Shown here: positions 1 through 6,614 of the stretch, one piece after another | How the letters are laid out: each line of letters begins with the position of its first letter | Position numbering within the stretch: the first letter of the stretch is position 1 | Source of the DNA: Bilamarchaeum sp050303335 | GTDB lineage: Archaea; Micrarchaeota; Micrarchaeia; Anstonellales; Bilamarchaeaceae | Reading direction: 5' to 3' | NCBI GenBank assembly: GCA_050303335.1 | Contig: JBNLBN010000029.1 | Span: forward strand, 1 to 13,526 | DNA length: 13,526 bases | Notes under the pieces: generated by a model | Database searches by the model: none | Told to the model about the DNA's origin: nothing | The model's input: the letters and a program-made list of their open reading frames with translations, nothing else | Made by a program: the position numbers and the translations under genes

Positions 1-1
1 A

Positions 2-415
2 ACAACAAATTCTGGTGGAACAGAGAACTCTGGTGGAACAGCCAACTCTGGCGGAACTGCAGGTTCTGGCGGATCTGTGACAGCAGGAACTTCAGGCGTT
101 GCAGGAAATGCTGGTGTTGGCGGAGCAGTTGTCGACGACAGTTGTGAAGTTCGGACAATCGATTTATACCAGCTTGTTAATGTTAATACTTCAAAGGTAT
201 TCGGAGGATATGCGGTTGAGTACACAGGATCAGATGCAGAAAGCATGGACGTATCGATCTCATGCGCTGAAACAGGATATGTGTATGGAAACCTGAGAAT
301 TGAAAAGGGTAGGACGGCAACATTCGATGACAACGTCAACGGATACAGCGTAACAGTCCAGGCCCACAACTATTCTGACAGTTTGGCTAGAATCACTGTG
401 ACAGTCTCACAGTGA
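2..415 (+). CDS. C-terminal part of a secreted repeat/surface protein (5' partial)
   Basis: Frame 2 is open from the window edge to the TGA at 413-415, giving 137 residues, so the true start lies upstream. The first 26 residues are a Gly/Ser/Thr/Asn linker built of six-residue units of the NSGGTx type. After a Gly/Ala/Val-rich stretch comes a domain of about 90 residues that starts near the SCEV motif and is rich in short alternating strands. It holds two cysteines that could pair. I infer an extracellular protein: low-complexity linker, beta-sandwich-like end domain and possible disulfide are typical of archaeal surface proteins. No transmembrane anchor follows the domain. The family is not recognised. 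The last 9 bases overlap the end of the convergent ACT-domain gene. Confidence 0.75.
   Translation, partial: TTNSGGTENSGGTANSGGTAGSGGSVTAGTSGVAGNAGVGGAVVDDSCEVRTIDLYQLVNVNTSKVFGGYAVEYTGSDAESMDVSISCAETGYVYGNLRIEKGRTATFDDNVNGYSVTVQAHNYSDSLARITVTVSQ
8..79 (+). repeat. Four tandem 18-nt coding repeats (NSGGTx linker)
   Basis: Units lie at 8-25, 26-43, 44-61 and 62-79. Each encodes Asn/Gly-Ser-Gly-Gly-Thr/Ser plus one variable residue. The first two units differ at only a few bases; the later ones drift at third positions. The array probably continues upstream of the window. It is an in-frame flexible linker and could change length by slippage or recombination. Confidence 0.8.
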
Positions 416-799
416 TCCTACAATCTCTTTTGTTTTTTCATAATCTTCTTTTACAGGCTTGATTGCGATTTCTGTAAAATCTTGTTTTCTGCTAACTATA
501 TATAGGCTTTCAAGGTTGATCCCCTTATTGGCAAGCTTTCTCGTTATTTTGGCAAGTTCACCAGGCCTGTTGATCATCCTGTGTATAATTATCGGATCTT
601 CTTTTACGGTTATATGGGGCACCTTTGACAATGCTTTTGAAGTTGTAGTCTCATCCCCGGTTATGATCCTGAAGATGGCCTTTTCCCCTATCCCGTAAGC
701 GGAAATGGCTTCAATATTTACACCCTTAGAACCAAGTGCCTCAGCAACTGATGCCAGGGCACCGACATCATCCCTCGAAACAATAATCACTTCTTTCAT
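407..799 (-). CDS. Tandem ACT-domain protein (putative amino-acid-binding regulator)
   Basis: A 130-residue protein made of two ACT folds and nothing else. The first spans about residues 3-60 (strand KEVIIVSRDD, then the helix DVGALASVAEALGSKGVNI). The second spans about 69-127 (IIIHRMINRPGELAKITRKL, then GINLESLYIV). The RPGELAKI turn is the usual ligand-binding loop of ACT domains, which typically bind amino acids at dimer interfaces. Stand-alone tandem ACT proteins are known in archaea, but which ligand or partner this one serves cannot be read here. ATG is at 797-799 with no SD upstream. A TATA-like box centred about 25 nt away suggests a leaderless transcript. The stop overlaps the convergent surface-protein gene. 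Confidence 0.85.
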   Translation of the reverse strand: MKEVIIVSRDDVGALASVAEALGSKGVNIEAISAYGIGEKAIFRIITGDETTTSKALSKVPHITVKEDPIIIHRMINRPGELAKITRKLANKGINLESLYIVSRKQDFTEIAIKPVKEDYEKTKEIVGSL

Positions 800-819
800 A
801 AACTAACTGCGCAAAATGA

Positions 820-828
820 TATTAAATA
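820..828. promoter_or_regulatory. Shared bidirectional TATA-like box between two leaderless genes
   Basis: The sequence TATTAAATA reads as TATTTAATA on the other strand. Its centre is about 28 nt before the ATG at 852 and about 25 nt before the minus-strand ATG at 799, the spacing of an archaeal TATA box to its start site. Neither gene has an SD, which fits leaderless transcripts on both sides. No second AT-rich box stands out in the 52-nt gap. Confidence 0.5.
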
Positions 829-851
829 GATTTTCTTTGAATAATAAAATT

Positions 852-1142
852 ATGAAAGAAGAGATTCTGAAAAAGCTTAGCGAGGTCGAGGATCCTGAAC
901 TCGGAATCAACATCGTGGACCTTGGGCTTATTTACGACATATCGATAGAAGGCAAGAATGTGAAGATCAAGATGACATTCACGACTCCTGCATGCCCGAT
1001 GATAAACGAGATGCTGAACGAGATCAAGGAAAAGCTCGACGAATTCTCTGATTATGATATCGAACTGAATGTAGTTTTCGAGCCTTTGTGGAACCCTGAG
1101 ATGATGAGCAAGGCTGCAAAGATGAAGATGGGGCTTATATGA
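852..1142 (+). CDS. MIP18/DUF59 family Fe-S cluster assembly protein (SufT-like)
   Basis: A 96-residue single-domain protein of the MIP18 (DUF59, PaaD/SufT) family, whose members help load iron-sulfur clusters onto client proteins. Visible hallmarks are DPELGINIVDLGLIY (about 14-28), TTPACPM with the conserved Cys48, and the C-terminal FEPLWNPEMMSKAAK, matching the family's usual PxWxxxxMSxxA ending. The length is normal for a stand-alone member. An in-frame ATG exists at 816, but it lies before the inferred transcription start and would add 12 atypical residues, so 852 is preferred. The gene ends in an ATGA overlap with the aCPSF2 gene, implying translational coupling. Confidence 0.88.
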   Translation: MKEEILKKLSEVEDPELGINIVDLGLIYDISIEGKNVKIKMTFTTPACPMINEMLNEIKEKLDEFSDYDIELNVVFEPLWNPEMMSKAAKMKMGLI

Positions 1143-2386
1143 AACTGACATTCCTTGGCGGAGCATGCGAGGTGGGAAGAACCTGCATGCTGCTTGACGA
1201 TCTTCTTATGGACTGCGGAATAAAACTTGGGGAAGTTACAGAATACCCTGATCTTGAAGGGGTGAGGGCAAGAAACATAACTATATCCCATGCCCACCTG
1301 GACCATTGCGGCTATCTTCCGTTCCTGAAATTCGATGCCAGGATAATCACAACAAAACCGACAAGGGACCTTATGGGCATACTGCTGTCGGATTACCAGA
1401 GGATCAGGAAAAGCTTCTCGGCAAAAGACGTTGAGAAGGTGCTCCGCAAGACAGGCATAGCAGAATACGAAGAGGAGGTAAATGCCGGATTCAAGGTAAG
1501 GTTCTTCCCTGCTGGACACATCCTCGGAAGCTCGATAACCATGGCGCAGAAGGGTGATAGGAGGATAGTCTACAGCGGGGATATCTGCATGCGCAAGACG
1601 CGGGTTCTCGACCCGTGCAGGAAGAATATTAAGGCCGATACCCTCATAGTCGAGACTACATACGGGGGAAGGAATGATATTTTGCCGAGCTACAAGGAGA
1701 GCTTCAATAAAATGATCGAGATAATCAACGCCACAATAGATAACGGCGGCCATGTCATCATACCAAGCTTTGCAGTGGGCCGGGCCCAGGAAGTGCTCCT
1801 TGCACTGGACGATTATATGAGATCCGGCGCCCTTAAGCCTGCAAAGATCTACATAGACGGAATGATAGGGAAAGCGATGAAGATCTACAGGCACAACGCA
1901 ATCTATGCCAATGACGACATCAAGAGGAGAATCCTGATGAGCGAGGACGACCCTTTCAAGAGCCCGAATTTCTTCAGGTCGAGATCCAAGGAAAGGGCTG
2001 ATGTCCTTGAAGAGCCGTGCATTATTGTCACGACATCAGGCATGCTTAGCGGCGGACCAGTGATGTTCTATCTTGAGAAGCTCGGGGAAAATCCAAAAAA
2101 CACCATGATTTTCGTAGGGTATCAGGCCGAAGGGACCCAGGGAAGGAAGATCCTGAACGGGGAGAAAAAAATAAGGATAGGAGAAAAAGAGATAGAATTG
2201 AGGATGAAGATAGAAAGTGTGCGGATCTCCGGGCATGCGGATTTCAACGAGCTCCTCCAGTTCATCAAGTCATTCGAGGGATTGAAAAGGGTGTTCCTGA
2301 TGCACGGCGAAAAGACCGACCTCGTAGACTACCTTTCAGAATACGATGTCATAGTGCCAAAGAACGGGGAAAGTTTTGAGATCTGA
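1139..2386 (+). CDS. Beta-CASP metallo-beta-lactamase ribonuclease, aCPSF2 type
   Basis: A 415-residue cytosolic RNA-processing nuclease. The metallo-beta-lactamase motifs are all present: HAHLDH (51-56), the GHILGS segment with His127, and SGD ending at Asp148. The beta-CASP motifs follow: VETTYG (A, Glu172), IIPSFAVGRAQE (208-218), TSGMLSGGP (299-307), SGHAD with His366 (B) and MHGE with His389 (C). No catalytic residue is missing. There are no N-terminal KH domains, which separates it from aCPSF1, and AGHILGS rather than an RNase J-type HSIPDS favours aCPSF2 over archaeal RNase J. Family members cut or trim RNA using two zinc ions. The start overlaps the SufT-like stop by 4 nt; no other start fits better. 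Confidence 0.9.
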   Translation: MKLTFLGGACEVGRTCMLLDDLLMDCGIKLGEVTEYPDLEGVRARNITISHAHLDHCGYLPFLKFDARIITTKPTRDLMGILLSDYQRIRKSFSAKDVEKVLRKTGIAEYEEEVNAGFKVRFFPAGHILGSSITMAQKGDRRIVYSGDICMRKTRVLDPCRKNIKADTLIVETTYGGRNDILPSYKESFNKMIEIINATIDNGGHVIIPSFAVGRAQEVLLALDDYMRSGALKPAKIYIDGMIGKAMKIYRHNAIYANDDIKRRILMSEDDPFKSPNFFRSRSKERADVLEEPCIIVTTSGMLSGGPVMFYLEKLGENPKNTMIFVGYQAEGTQGRKILNGEKKIRIGEKEIELRMKIESVRISGHADFNELLQFIKSFEGLKRVFLMHGEKTDLVDYLSEYDVIVPKNGESFEI

Positions 2387-2411
2387 TTTTAGAATTTCTT
2401 GGTATGTACTC

Positions 2412-2433
2412 GGGAAGTTTGACAACTTTACCC
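2412..2433. other. Inverted repeat between convergent genes
   Basis: GGGAAGTT is followed by the loop TGAC and then AACTT, TA, CCC, giving an eight-pair stem with a two-base bulge. It lies in the 68-nt gap after the aCPSF2 gene. No T-run follows it on either strand in the right position for a bacterial-type terminator, so it may be a 3'-end structure or chance. Confidence 0.3.
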
Positions 2434-2437
2434 TGAT

Positions 2438-2444
2438 AAAAAAA
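2438..2444 (-). terminator. Oligo-T termination signal for the secretion operon
   Basis: Reading the minus strand, a run of seven T's begins 10 nt after the stop of the 695-residue protein gene. Archaeal RNA polymerase terminates at such T-runs without needing a hairpin. It is the only T-run of this length beyond a gene end on the coding strand in the window, and it closes the three-gene block. Confidence 0.5.
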
Positions 2445-2454
2445 TAAGGAAAGT

Positions 2455-4542
2455 TCAGGAGAACTCCCAGCAGTAGGGCTCCTGAATCATGAATCCCCTG
2501 AAGCAGTCTCCCTCATAGCTTTCTCCATCGACTTCGAATTCTACTGACGCGTGTATGAAGCCTTCCTGTCCCGGAATACCTGTTACGTTGAAATAGGTTC
2601 CGAACTGGTTGCTTGGCGAAAGTATTTCCGCTTCTCCGACAGACCACCAGGACACGTTCTGGCATGGTATGTTTGCATCAGGACCGCATCCGATGGATAT
2701 CCATCCGGAATATCCTGGATAGACATTCAGAGGGCCTGTGCCTATCGTACAGAAATCTGATGAGCCGTCATATGGATCGTCTCCACCCGGATTATCCCCT
2801 CCGGGGTTGTCTCCCGGATCATCTGTCTGGTTTCCTCCGTCGCCCACAGTAATGTCAGCTGTTGATATGACGCCTGTGTATCCGGGCGGAAGGTTGTCAA
2901 AGGTAGATCTTCCGGTTAGGTCTCCCCTGCTCGGTTCGCCTCCGGTGAATCCGGTTCCGTCAGTACTTGAATTTGAAAGTGATCCGTCGAGACTATCATC
3001 GAGCCTGTAATCCGTATCGTCAGGTTCTGATCCCCTGCCGTTTTCAAAGCAGTTGAGTTCGAAGTATTCCGATTCCCCTGTCTCGAGCTGTGCACTGGAC
3101 GGGATGAATTCGCATTCGAAATCAGGCTGTGTTGATGTGATGTCCGATGAACATTCTGCTATTCCTGAGCGGTATACGAGCTGGCCGCTTGCCCCGGGCG
3201 CTGATGTAACGTATGCATCTGCAAACTGGCTTGATCTGGACCAGAACTCGCCTGAGATTCCTACGAACTCCCAGTCTTCTCCCTGGCATGAGACCTCGTC
3301 TCCGCCAAGGTCATAGCATGTTACTTCGTAAAGATAGGTCATGTCGACCATGTGCTCGTTCTCGGGCGGCTCGATCTCGCATGTTATCGGCCCCTCGAGT
3401 GAAACGGAATCCGTACATGATGATGAAGTGCCGCACATAGGCGCGACTGTTTCGCCTGTAAATGTAAGTGTGGTTCCTCCTGAACCTGAAGTCTGTTCTA
3501 TAAGGACGACAAGGGTTTTTGATGAGCCTGGATTGACATCCTCATTGAAACCGTTCGATGACGGGCATACCGATGAGGAGAAACCGAGAGTGCTGCAGAT
3601 CGATACCGGAAACGGATCGACCAAATAGCCCGATCTTGATGAAGATACATCCGTAAACTGTATGAGGTCGTCGTCGTTTCTCATCCGTACCTGGACAAGT
3701 ATGAGATCCTCGTCTGAAAGCGACGCTGATGCTTCGACCGATGTCTCATGGAATCCGCATGCACCGCCCTGGACTACTGTTATCGTTTCCGTGTGCGAGC
3801 CTGTTGTCCCGGCATTCGAGCCTGACCCGAATGAGGGCTGGTTCTGGGTATAATAAGTCATGTAGAAGAACTGGTTGTCAAGGTCAAGCGGGTATTTTGC
3901 AGCAACTGCAAAACACTCGACGTTTGTAAGCCTTGTTGAGATCTGGTGCGTTCCCTCGTCGAGATCCAGCGAAACGGAATCTGTTCCAGGCATTGTAAAT
4001 GTATCAATTACAGTTGATCCGTCCCTAACCTGCAACGTACCTTTGCAGAAGACGTTAGCATCCGCCCTTTTTCCCGACTGCCTGTCCGTATCGAAGACAT
4101 TGTAAGTGACTGGTGTCGAATAAAATGGCCCAAGGTCATTGTACCTGGACGGGCTCTGGGTGAATGCATTGCTGTCCCCGAAATTATTGTGATCAGTGTA
4201 TTTTGAAGATGATATCCATCCGATATTCCTCGTGGAAGTGGATCCTCCGTCAACCATTGAAGGGCAGTTTCCGAAGTCGCAGTATGGCCATAGTGCTTCG
4301 GCGGAATTGATGCTCCACGAAGCTGAAACCGTGGGATTTAGGACAATGGAACTTCCTGTTGTGCTTGAACTTGCGCAGACTTCATCTCCATTGTTTATTG
4401 TCTGGCCGTCCTGTGTCATTGTAAAGTCTGTTGAGATCGAAAGGTCTGCATTGAAGCTTCCCGAAGGGAAGTCTGTTGACAGGAAATTTGCTGCAAAAAC
4501 GAAACTTGAAAAAATAAGGAATAACGAAAGATACTTCATCAT
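2455..4542 (-). CDS. Secreted Cys-rich protein with Ig-like repeats
   Basis: 695 residues with a clear Sec signal peptide: MMKY, a hydrophobic core over about 5-17 and FVFA ending at residue 17. Residues 20-385 are Ser/Thr-rich beta-type sequence with scattered cysteines. Then come three degenerate repeats of roughly 85-100 residues, at about 387-470, 475-567 and 597-681. Repeats 1 and 3 align on a leading Cys, W-x-x-VG, S-x-S-x-QF, Y-x-T-x-x-PG and a following Gly; repeat 2 keeps only part. An Asp/Gly/Pro linker separates repeats 2 and 3. There is no C-terminal membrane helix or known anchor. I infer an Ig-like extracellular protein held by disulfides. Its start overlaps the preceding stop as ATGA with a strong SD, so it is the last gene of the operon. 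The family is not recognised. Confidence 0.85.
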   Translation of the reverse strand: MMKYLSLFLIFSSFVFAANFLSTDFPSGSFNADLSISTDFTMTQDGQTINNGDEVCASSSTTGSSIVLNPTVSASWSINSAEALWPYCDFGNCPSMVDGGSTSTRNIGWISSSKYTDHNNFGDSNAFTQSPSRYNDLGPFYSTPVTYNVFDTDRQSGKRADANVFCKGTLQVRDGSTVIDTFTMPGTDSVSLDLDEGTHQISTRLTNVECFAVAAKYPLDLDNQFFYMTYYTQNQPSFGSGSNAGTTGSHTETITVVQGGACGFHETSVEASASLSDEDLILVQVRMRNDDDLIQFTDVSSSRSGYLVDPFPVSICSTLGFSSSVCPSSNGFNEDVNPGSSKTLVVLIEQTSGSGGTTLTFTGETVAPMCGTSSSCTDSVSLEGPITCEIEPPENEHMVDMTYLYEVTCYDLGGDEVSCQGEDWEFVGISGEFWSRSSQFADAYVTSAPGASGQLVYRSGIAECSSDITSTQPDFECEFIPSSAQLETGESEYFELNCFENGRGSEPDDTDYRLDDSLDGSLSNSSTDGTGFTGGEPSRGDLTGRSTFDNLPPGYTGVISTADITVGDGGNQTDDPGDNPGGDNPGGDDPYDGSSDFCTIGTGPLNVYPGYSGWISIGCGPDANIPCQNVSWWSVGEAEILSPSNQFGTYFNVTGIPGQEGFIHASVEFEVDGESYEGDCFRGFMIQEPYCWEFS
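2773..2820 (-). repeat. Asp/Gly/Pro/Asn linker, PGGD-type repeats
   Basis: About 16 codons (residues 575-590) encode DPGDNPGGDNPGGDDP, a short imperfect repeat that acts as a flexible acidic spacer before the third Ig-like repeat. The acidic residues might bind calcium, but nothing here proves it. Confidence 0.6.
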
Positions 4543-6458
4543 TTTTTATCCTCCTTTTTCTTTGTAGTAGCTGACCCTTCAACCTTCGTAGGTGTTGCCT
4601 CGAGCTTCGGGTTGCTCCTGAAAAGTTCAGGAAGGTTCAACGTGAGGTTCAATGATCCGTAAGGAGTGCTTGGAATCCTCTGGAGCTCGTCTCCTCCTGC
4701 TTCAGTTACATAACCCATCCTGAAATCAAGGGCAGCCCTCCTCTGGTATCTTACGCCGACAGATCCGTGAACGTCGTAGGTATTGTTCTGGGTGTCAACA
4801 TTGTATTCGTACTTGAATCCAGGTCCACCGTATACTGTCCAGTCCCTGTGGCCTGCGAATGTCAGGTCAAGCGGCCTCAAAGTGGCGCCCGGCCTGTGCT
4901 GCTCAAGGAAATAGGAATACTGCGGGGTAAGCAATGTCTGGATTCTCAGGGTGTTGGTTTCCGCCCAGTTTCCGCTGAATGTAACGTAAGCAAGCGGATT
5001 GAACTTTGTTCCGACATTTCCGACTCCGATATTTTCCATTCTTATGGTGTTGATGTTTCCTTCCTTTCCGCGGAACCTTGTCTCGATTCCCACAACTCCA
5101 AGGAACATTCCGTCCGAACCAACCTTCAGTTCCTGGCTGGATCCGTCCTCGTTCTGGATAGTTGCAGAAACCTGGTTGGTATCGTAACCTGTCGTCATGT
5201 GGAGCACGATTTCCGTCGGCTGGCCCCAGAAGCTTGTTCCGACTGCCACCTGCGGGGTCACCCCGAGCCTGTGGCCAACGCCAGTAAGCCTTCTTCCGCC
5301 GACCCTCTGCAATCCGATCTCCCCGGTATCGCTTCTTGTCGACTGGAGCTGTGAAAGCTGGCCGCTCATCAGATAATATGAATATTCAAGGCCAAGCGCC
5401 ATCCAGATTACACGGGGCTCGAACTTGCCCTTTTCTGCAAGCCTCCTGAATTCCTCGAATGCCTGGAGGTTCTTGTCGAACTCATACCTGATTGTAAGGC
5501 CTGCACGCATCACTGCGACTGCCCTGGAACTTACTGATATTACATAAAGGTTGTTGAGGTTTGCAAATGCCGCATTAAATGCCGATTCTCCTGCAAGCGA
5601 CTGGAGACCTCCTTGGAGGTCACCGCTCTGCAATGAACGCATCGCCGCCTGGAAACCCGGCCTCTGCCAGATCTCCCTTCCGGAAGGAATGTTGTTCAGG
5701 GCATTGTAAAGGTCCTGTGCTGCTTCCCTCTGCTTTGCAAGGTCGTTCGGATGGTTTGCCATTGTCGCATAGGCGCTGGCTATTGCATTTACTGCTGTCT
5801 GCGCATTAGCCTCGTCGCCGAATAATGTTACGAGAACTGTCGGCGGCTCACCGTTGATTGTGACCACTGATTCGTTCTTGTCATTGTCGACAAGGATGAT
5901 CGGGCCAAGGTCCTGCAATGGAGGGACTACAATGGGAAGTGCTTCGGTACTTGAAACTTCATCTACAATCCTTACCTGCGAGGTCACTTCACCGCCTTCG
6001 AATGTCCTCATAAGTGCCGTGACAGCGTTTACTGCCGGCCTTAGATAAGTGTAGATCTGCTTCTCGTCTTCTGCGACTCCCCTTTCTATTGAAGTAAGCA
6101 TTACCTGGAAGGATGGTGCAAATTCCCCGTAATCGGATTTTCCTTTGGGCTTGAGCGATTCGCACCTTTCAAGAGATGTCCTCAATCCTGATGCAAGAGA
6201 GGTCAGAGCATCATTCTTGTCGCCTCCGCCAAGTTTCCTTACGGCTGCATCATAGACTGTACCCTTCTTGTCCTCTGAAACAATTCTCATGATCTCCCAG
6301 ATCTCCAACGAGATTTTTGCCGAGATCCTTGGGCTGTTCACCTTTGCCGGGTTCATCAGGGTACTGCCTGATGGATTGGCAAGGATATCAATCATTTTAA
6401 GTAAGTCCTGTGTCGTGAATTCTTCCGTTTTTGGTTTCGGTACTTGCGCCTGTGCCAT
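4539..6458 (-). CDS. Helical protein with beta-barrel-like C-terminal half
   Basis: 639 residues from the ATG at 6456-6458. Residues about 15-160 and 215-345 look helical. From about 390 to 613 the chain is a series of amphipathic strands with alternating polar and hydrophobic residues and Gly/Asn turns, including TEIVLHMTTGY, LAYVTFSGNW, GGPGFKYEYNV, HGSVGVRYQRR and the closing strand GSLNLTLNL. That pattern resembles an outer-membrane beta-barrel and is unexpected in an archaeon. The tail is Lys-rich. From this ATG there is no signal peptide, but an in-frame signal-like ORF lies directly upstream behind a single TGA. A GGTGA sequence 6 nt before the ATG can serve as its SD. The family is not recognised; a soluble beta-sandwich is the alternative. 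Confidence 0.8.
   Translation of the reverse strand: MAQAQVPKPKTEEFTTQDLLKMIDILANPSGSTLMNPAKVNSPRISAKISLEIWEIMRIVSEDKKGTVYDAAVRKLGGGDKNDALTSLASGLRTSLERCESLKPKGKSDYGEFAPSFQVMLTSIERGVAEDEKQIYTYLRPAVNAVTALMRTFEGGEVTSQVRIVDEVSSTEALPIVVPPLQDLGPIILVDNDKNESVVTINGEPPTVLVTLFGDEANAQTAVNAIASAYATMANHPNDLAKQREAAQDLYNALNNIPSGREIWQRPGFQAAMRSLQSGDLQGGLQSLAGESAFNAAFANLNNLYVISVSSRAVAVMRAGLTIRYEFDKNLQAFEEFRRLAEKGKFEPRVIWMALGLEYSYYLMSGQLSQLQSTRSDTGEIGLQRVGGRRLTGVGHRLGVTPQVAVGTSFWGQPTEIVLHMTTGYDTNQVSATIQNEDGSSQELKVGSDGMFLGVVGIETRFRGKEGNINTIRMENIGVGNVGTKFNPLAYVTFSGNWAETNTLRIQTLLTPQYSYFLEQHRPGATLRPLDLTFAGHRDWTVYGGPGFKYEYNVDTQNNTYDVHGSVGVRYQRRAALDFRMGYVTEAGGDELQRIPSTPYGSLNLTLNLPELFRSNPKLEATPTKVEGSATTKKKEDKK
4549..4554 (-). 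promoter_or_regulatory. Strong SD for the 695-residue protein
   Basis: GGAGGA on the minus strand lies 6 nt before the ATG at 4540-4542 and 9 nt before the second ATG. It sits inside the 3' coding end of the upstream gene. It supports both the ATG at 4542 and independent re-initiation at the ATGA overlap. Confidence 0.75.
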
Positions 6459-6464
6459 ATTTAG

Positions 6465-6469
6465 TCACC
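6465..6469 (-). promoter_or_regulatory. GGTGA SD-like site embedding the TGA stop
   Basis: The minus-strand GGTGA contains the stop codon of the 38-codon ORF and sits 6 nt before the ATG at 6458. A stop inside the next gene's SD is a common termination/re-initiation arrangement, which argues that the TGA could be genuine. Confidence 0.4.
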
Positions 6470-6581
6470 ATCCGGTGAATGCTAATGGCGTTTGAGCTTT
6501 AAAAATGTGCTCTGGGGACGCAAATAATGCCGAAACTCCCATGACTGCTGCCGCAGCCGTTGTTTTTATCCTCCTTCTCAA
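6465..6581 (-). CDS. 38-codon signal-peptide ORF in frame with the 639-residue protein
   Basis: TTG at 6579-6581 opens a 38-residue ORF: MRRRIKTTAAAAVMGVSALF, then ASPEHIFKAQ and eight more residues. This is a textbook Sec signal, with a basic start (RRRIK), an Ala-rich hydrophobic core and a polar end. The TGA at 6465-6467 closes it; two codons later, in the same frame, stands the ATG of the 639-residue protein. Reading through would give one 680-residue exported protein. The ORF begins 33 nt after the preceding stop. It may be a real small gene, a leader split off by a nonsense mutation or sequencing error, or a readthrough site. Confidence 0.6.
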   Translation of the reverse strand: MRRRIKTTAAAAVMGVSALFASPEHIFKAQTPLAFTGW

Positions 6582-6587
6582 TTTAAA

Positions 6588-6593
6588 CACCTC
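6588..6593 (-). promoter_or_regulatory. SD supporting the TTG start of the signal-peptide ORF
   Basis: GAGGTG on the minus strand matches the archaeal anti-SD over six bases and lies exactly 6 nt before the TTG. It is as good as any SD in the window and is the main reason for believing a non-ATG start here. Confidence 0.65.
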
Positions 6594-6614
6594 TCTATAA
6601 CCACCCAATAAATG

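Noticed and set aside
8..79. CRISPR array
   Set aside because: The 18-nt units are contiguous, in frame and have no spacers.
816..851. Upstream ATG for the SufT-like protein
   Set aside because: It overlaps the TATA-like box and precedes the inferred start site; the extra residues are not part of the family fold.
1052..1894. 280-residue minus-strand ORF opposite the aCPSF2 gene
   Set aside because: It lies wholly antisense to an intact, motif-complete nuclease and has no fold or promoter of its own.
2412..2433. Bacterial-type intrinsic terminator
   Set aside because: The hairpin is not followed by a T-run on either strand in the proper position.
4767..5354. 195-residue plus-strand ORF
   Set aside because: It is a shadow of the barrel-like coding region with no SD, signal or recognisable motif.
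6465..6467. TGA as selenocysteine or genome-wide Trp recoding
   Set aside because: Several sound genes here end in TGA, some in ATGA overlaps, so the codon is a normal stop. No Sec family context or SECIS-like structure is visible.
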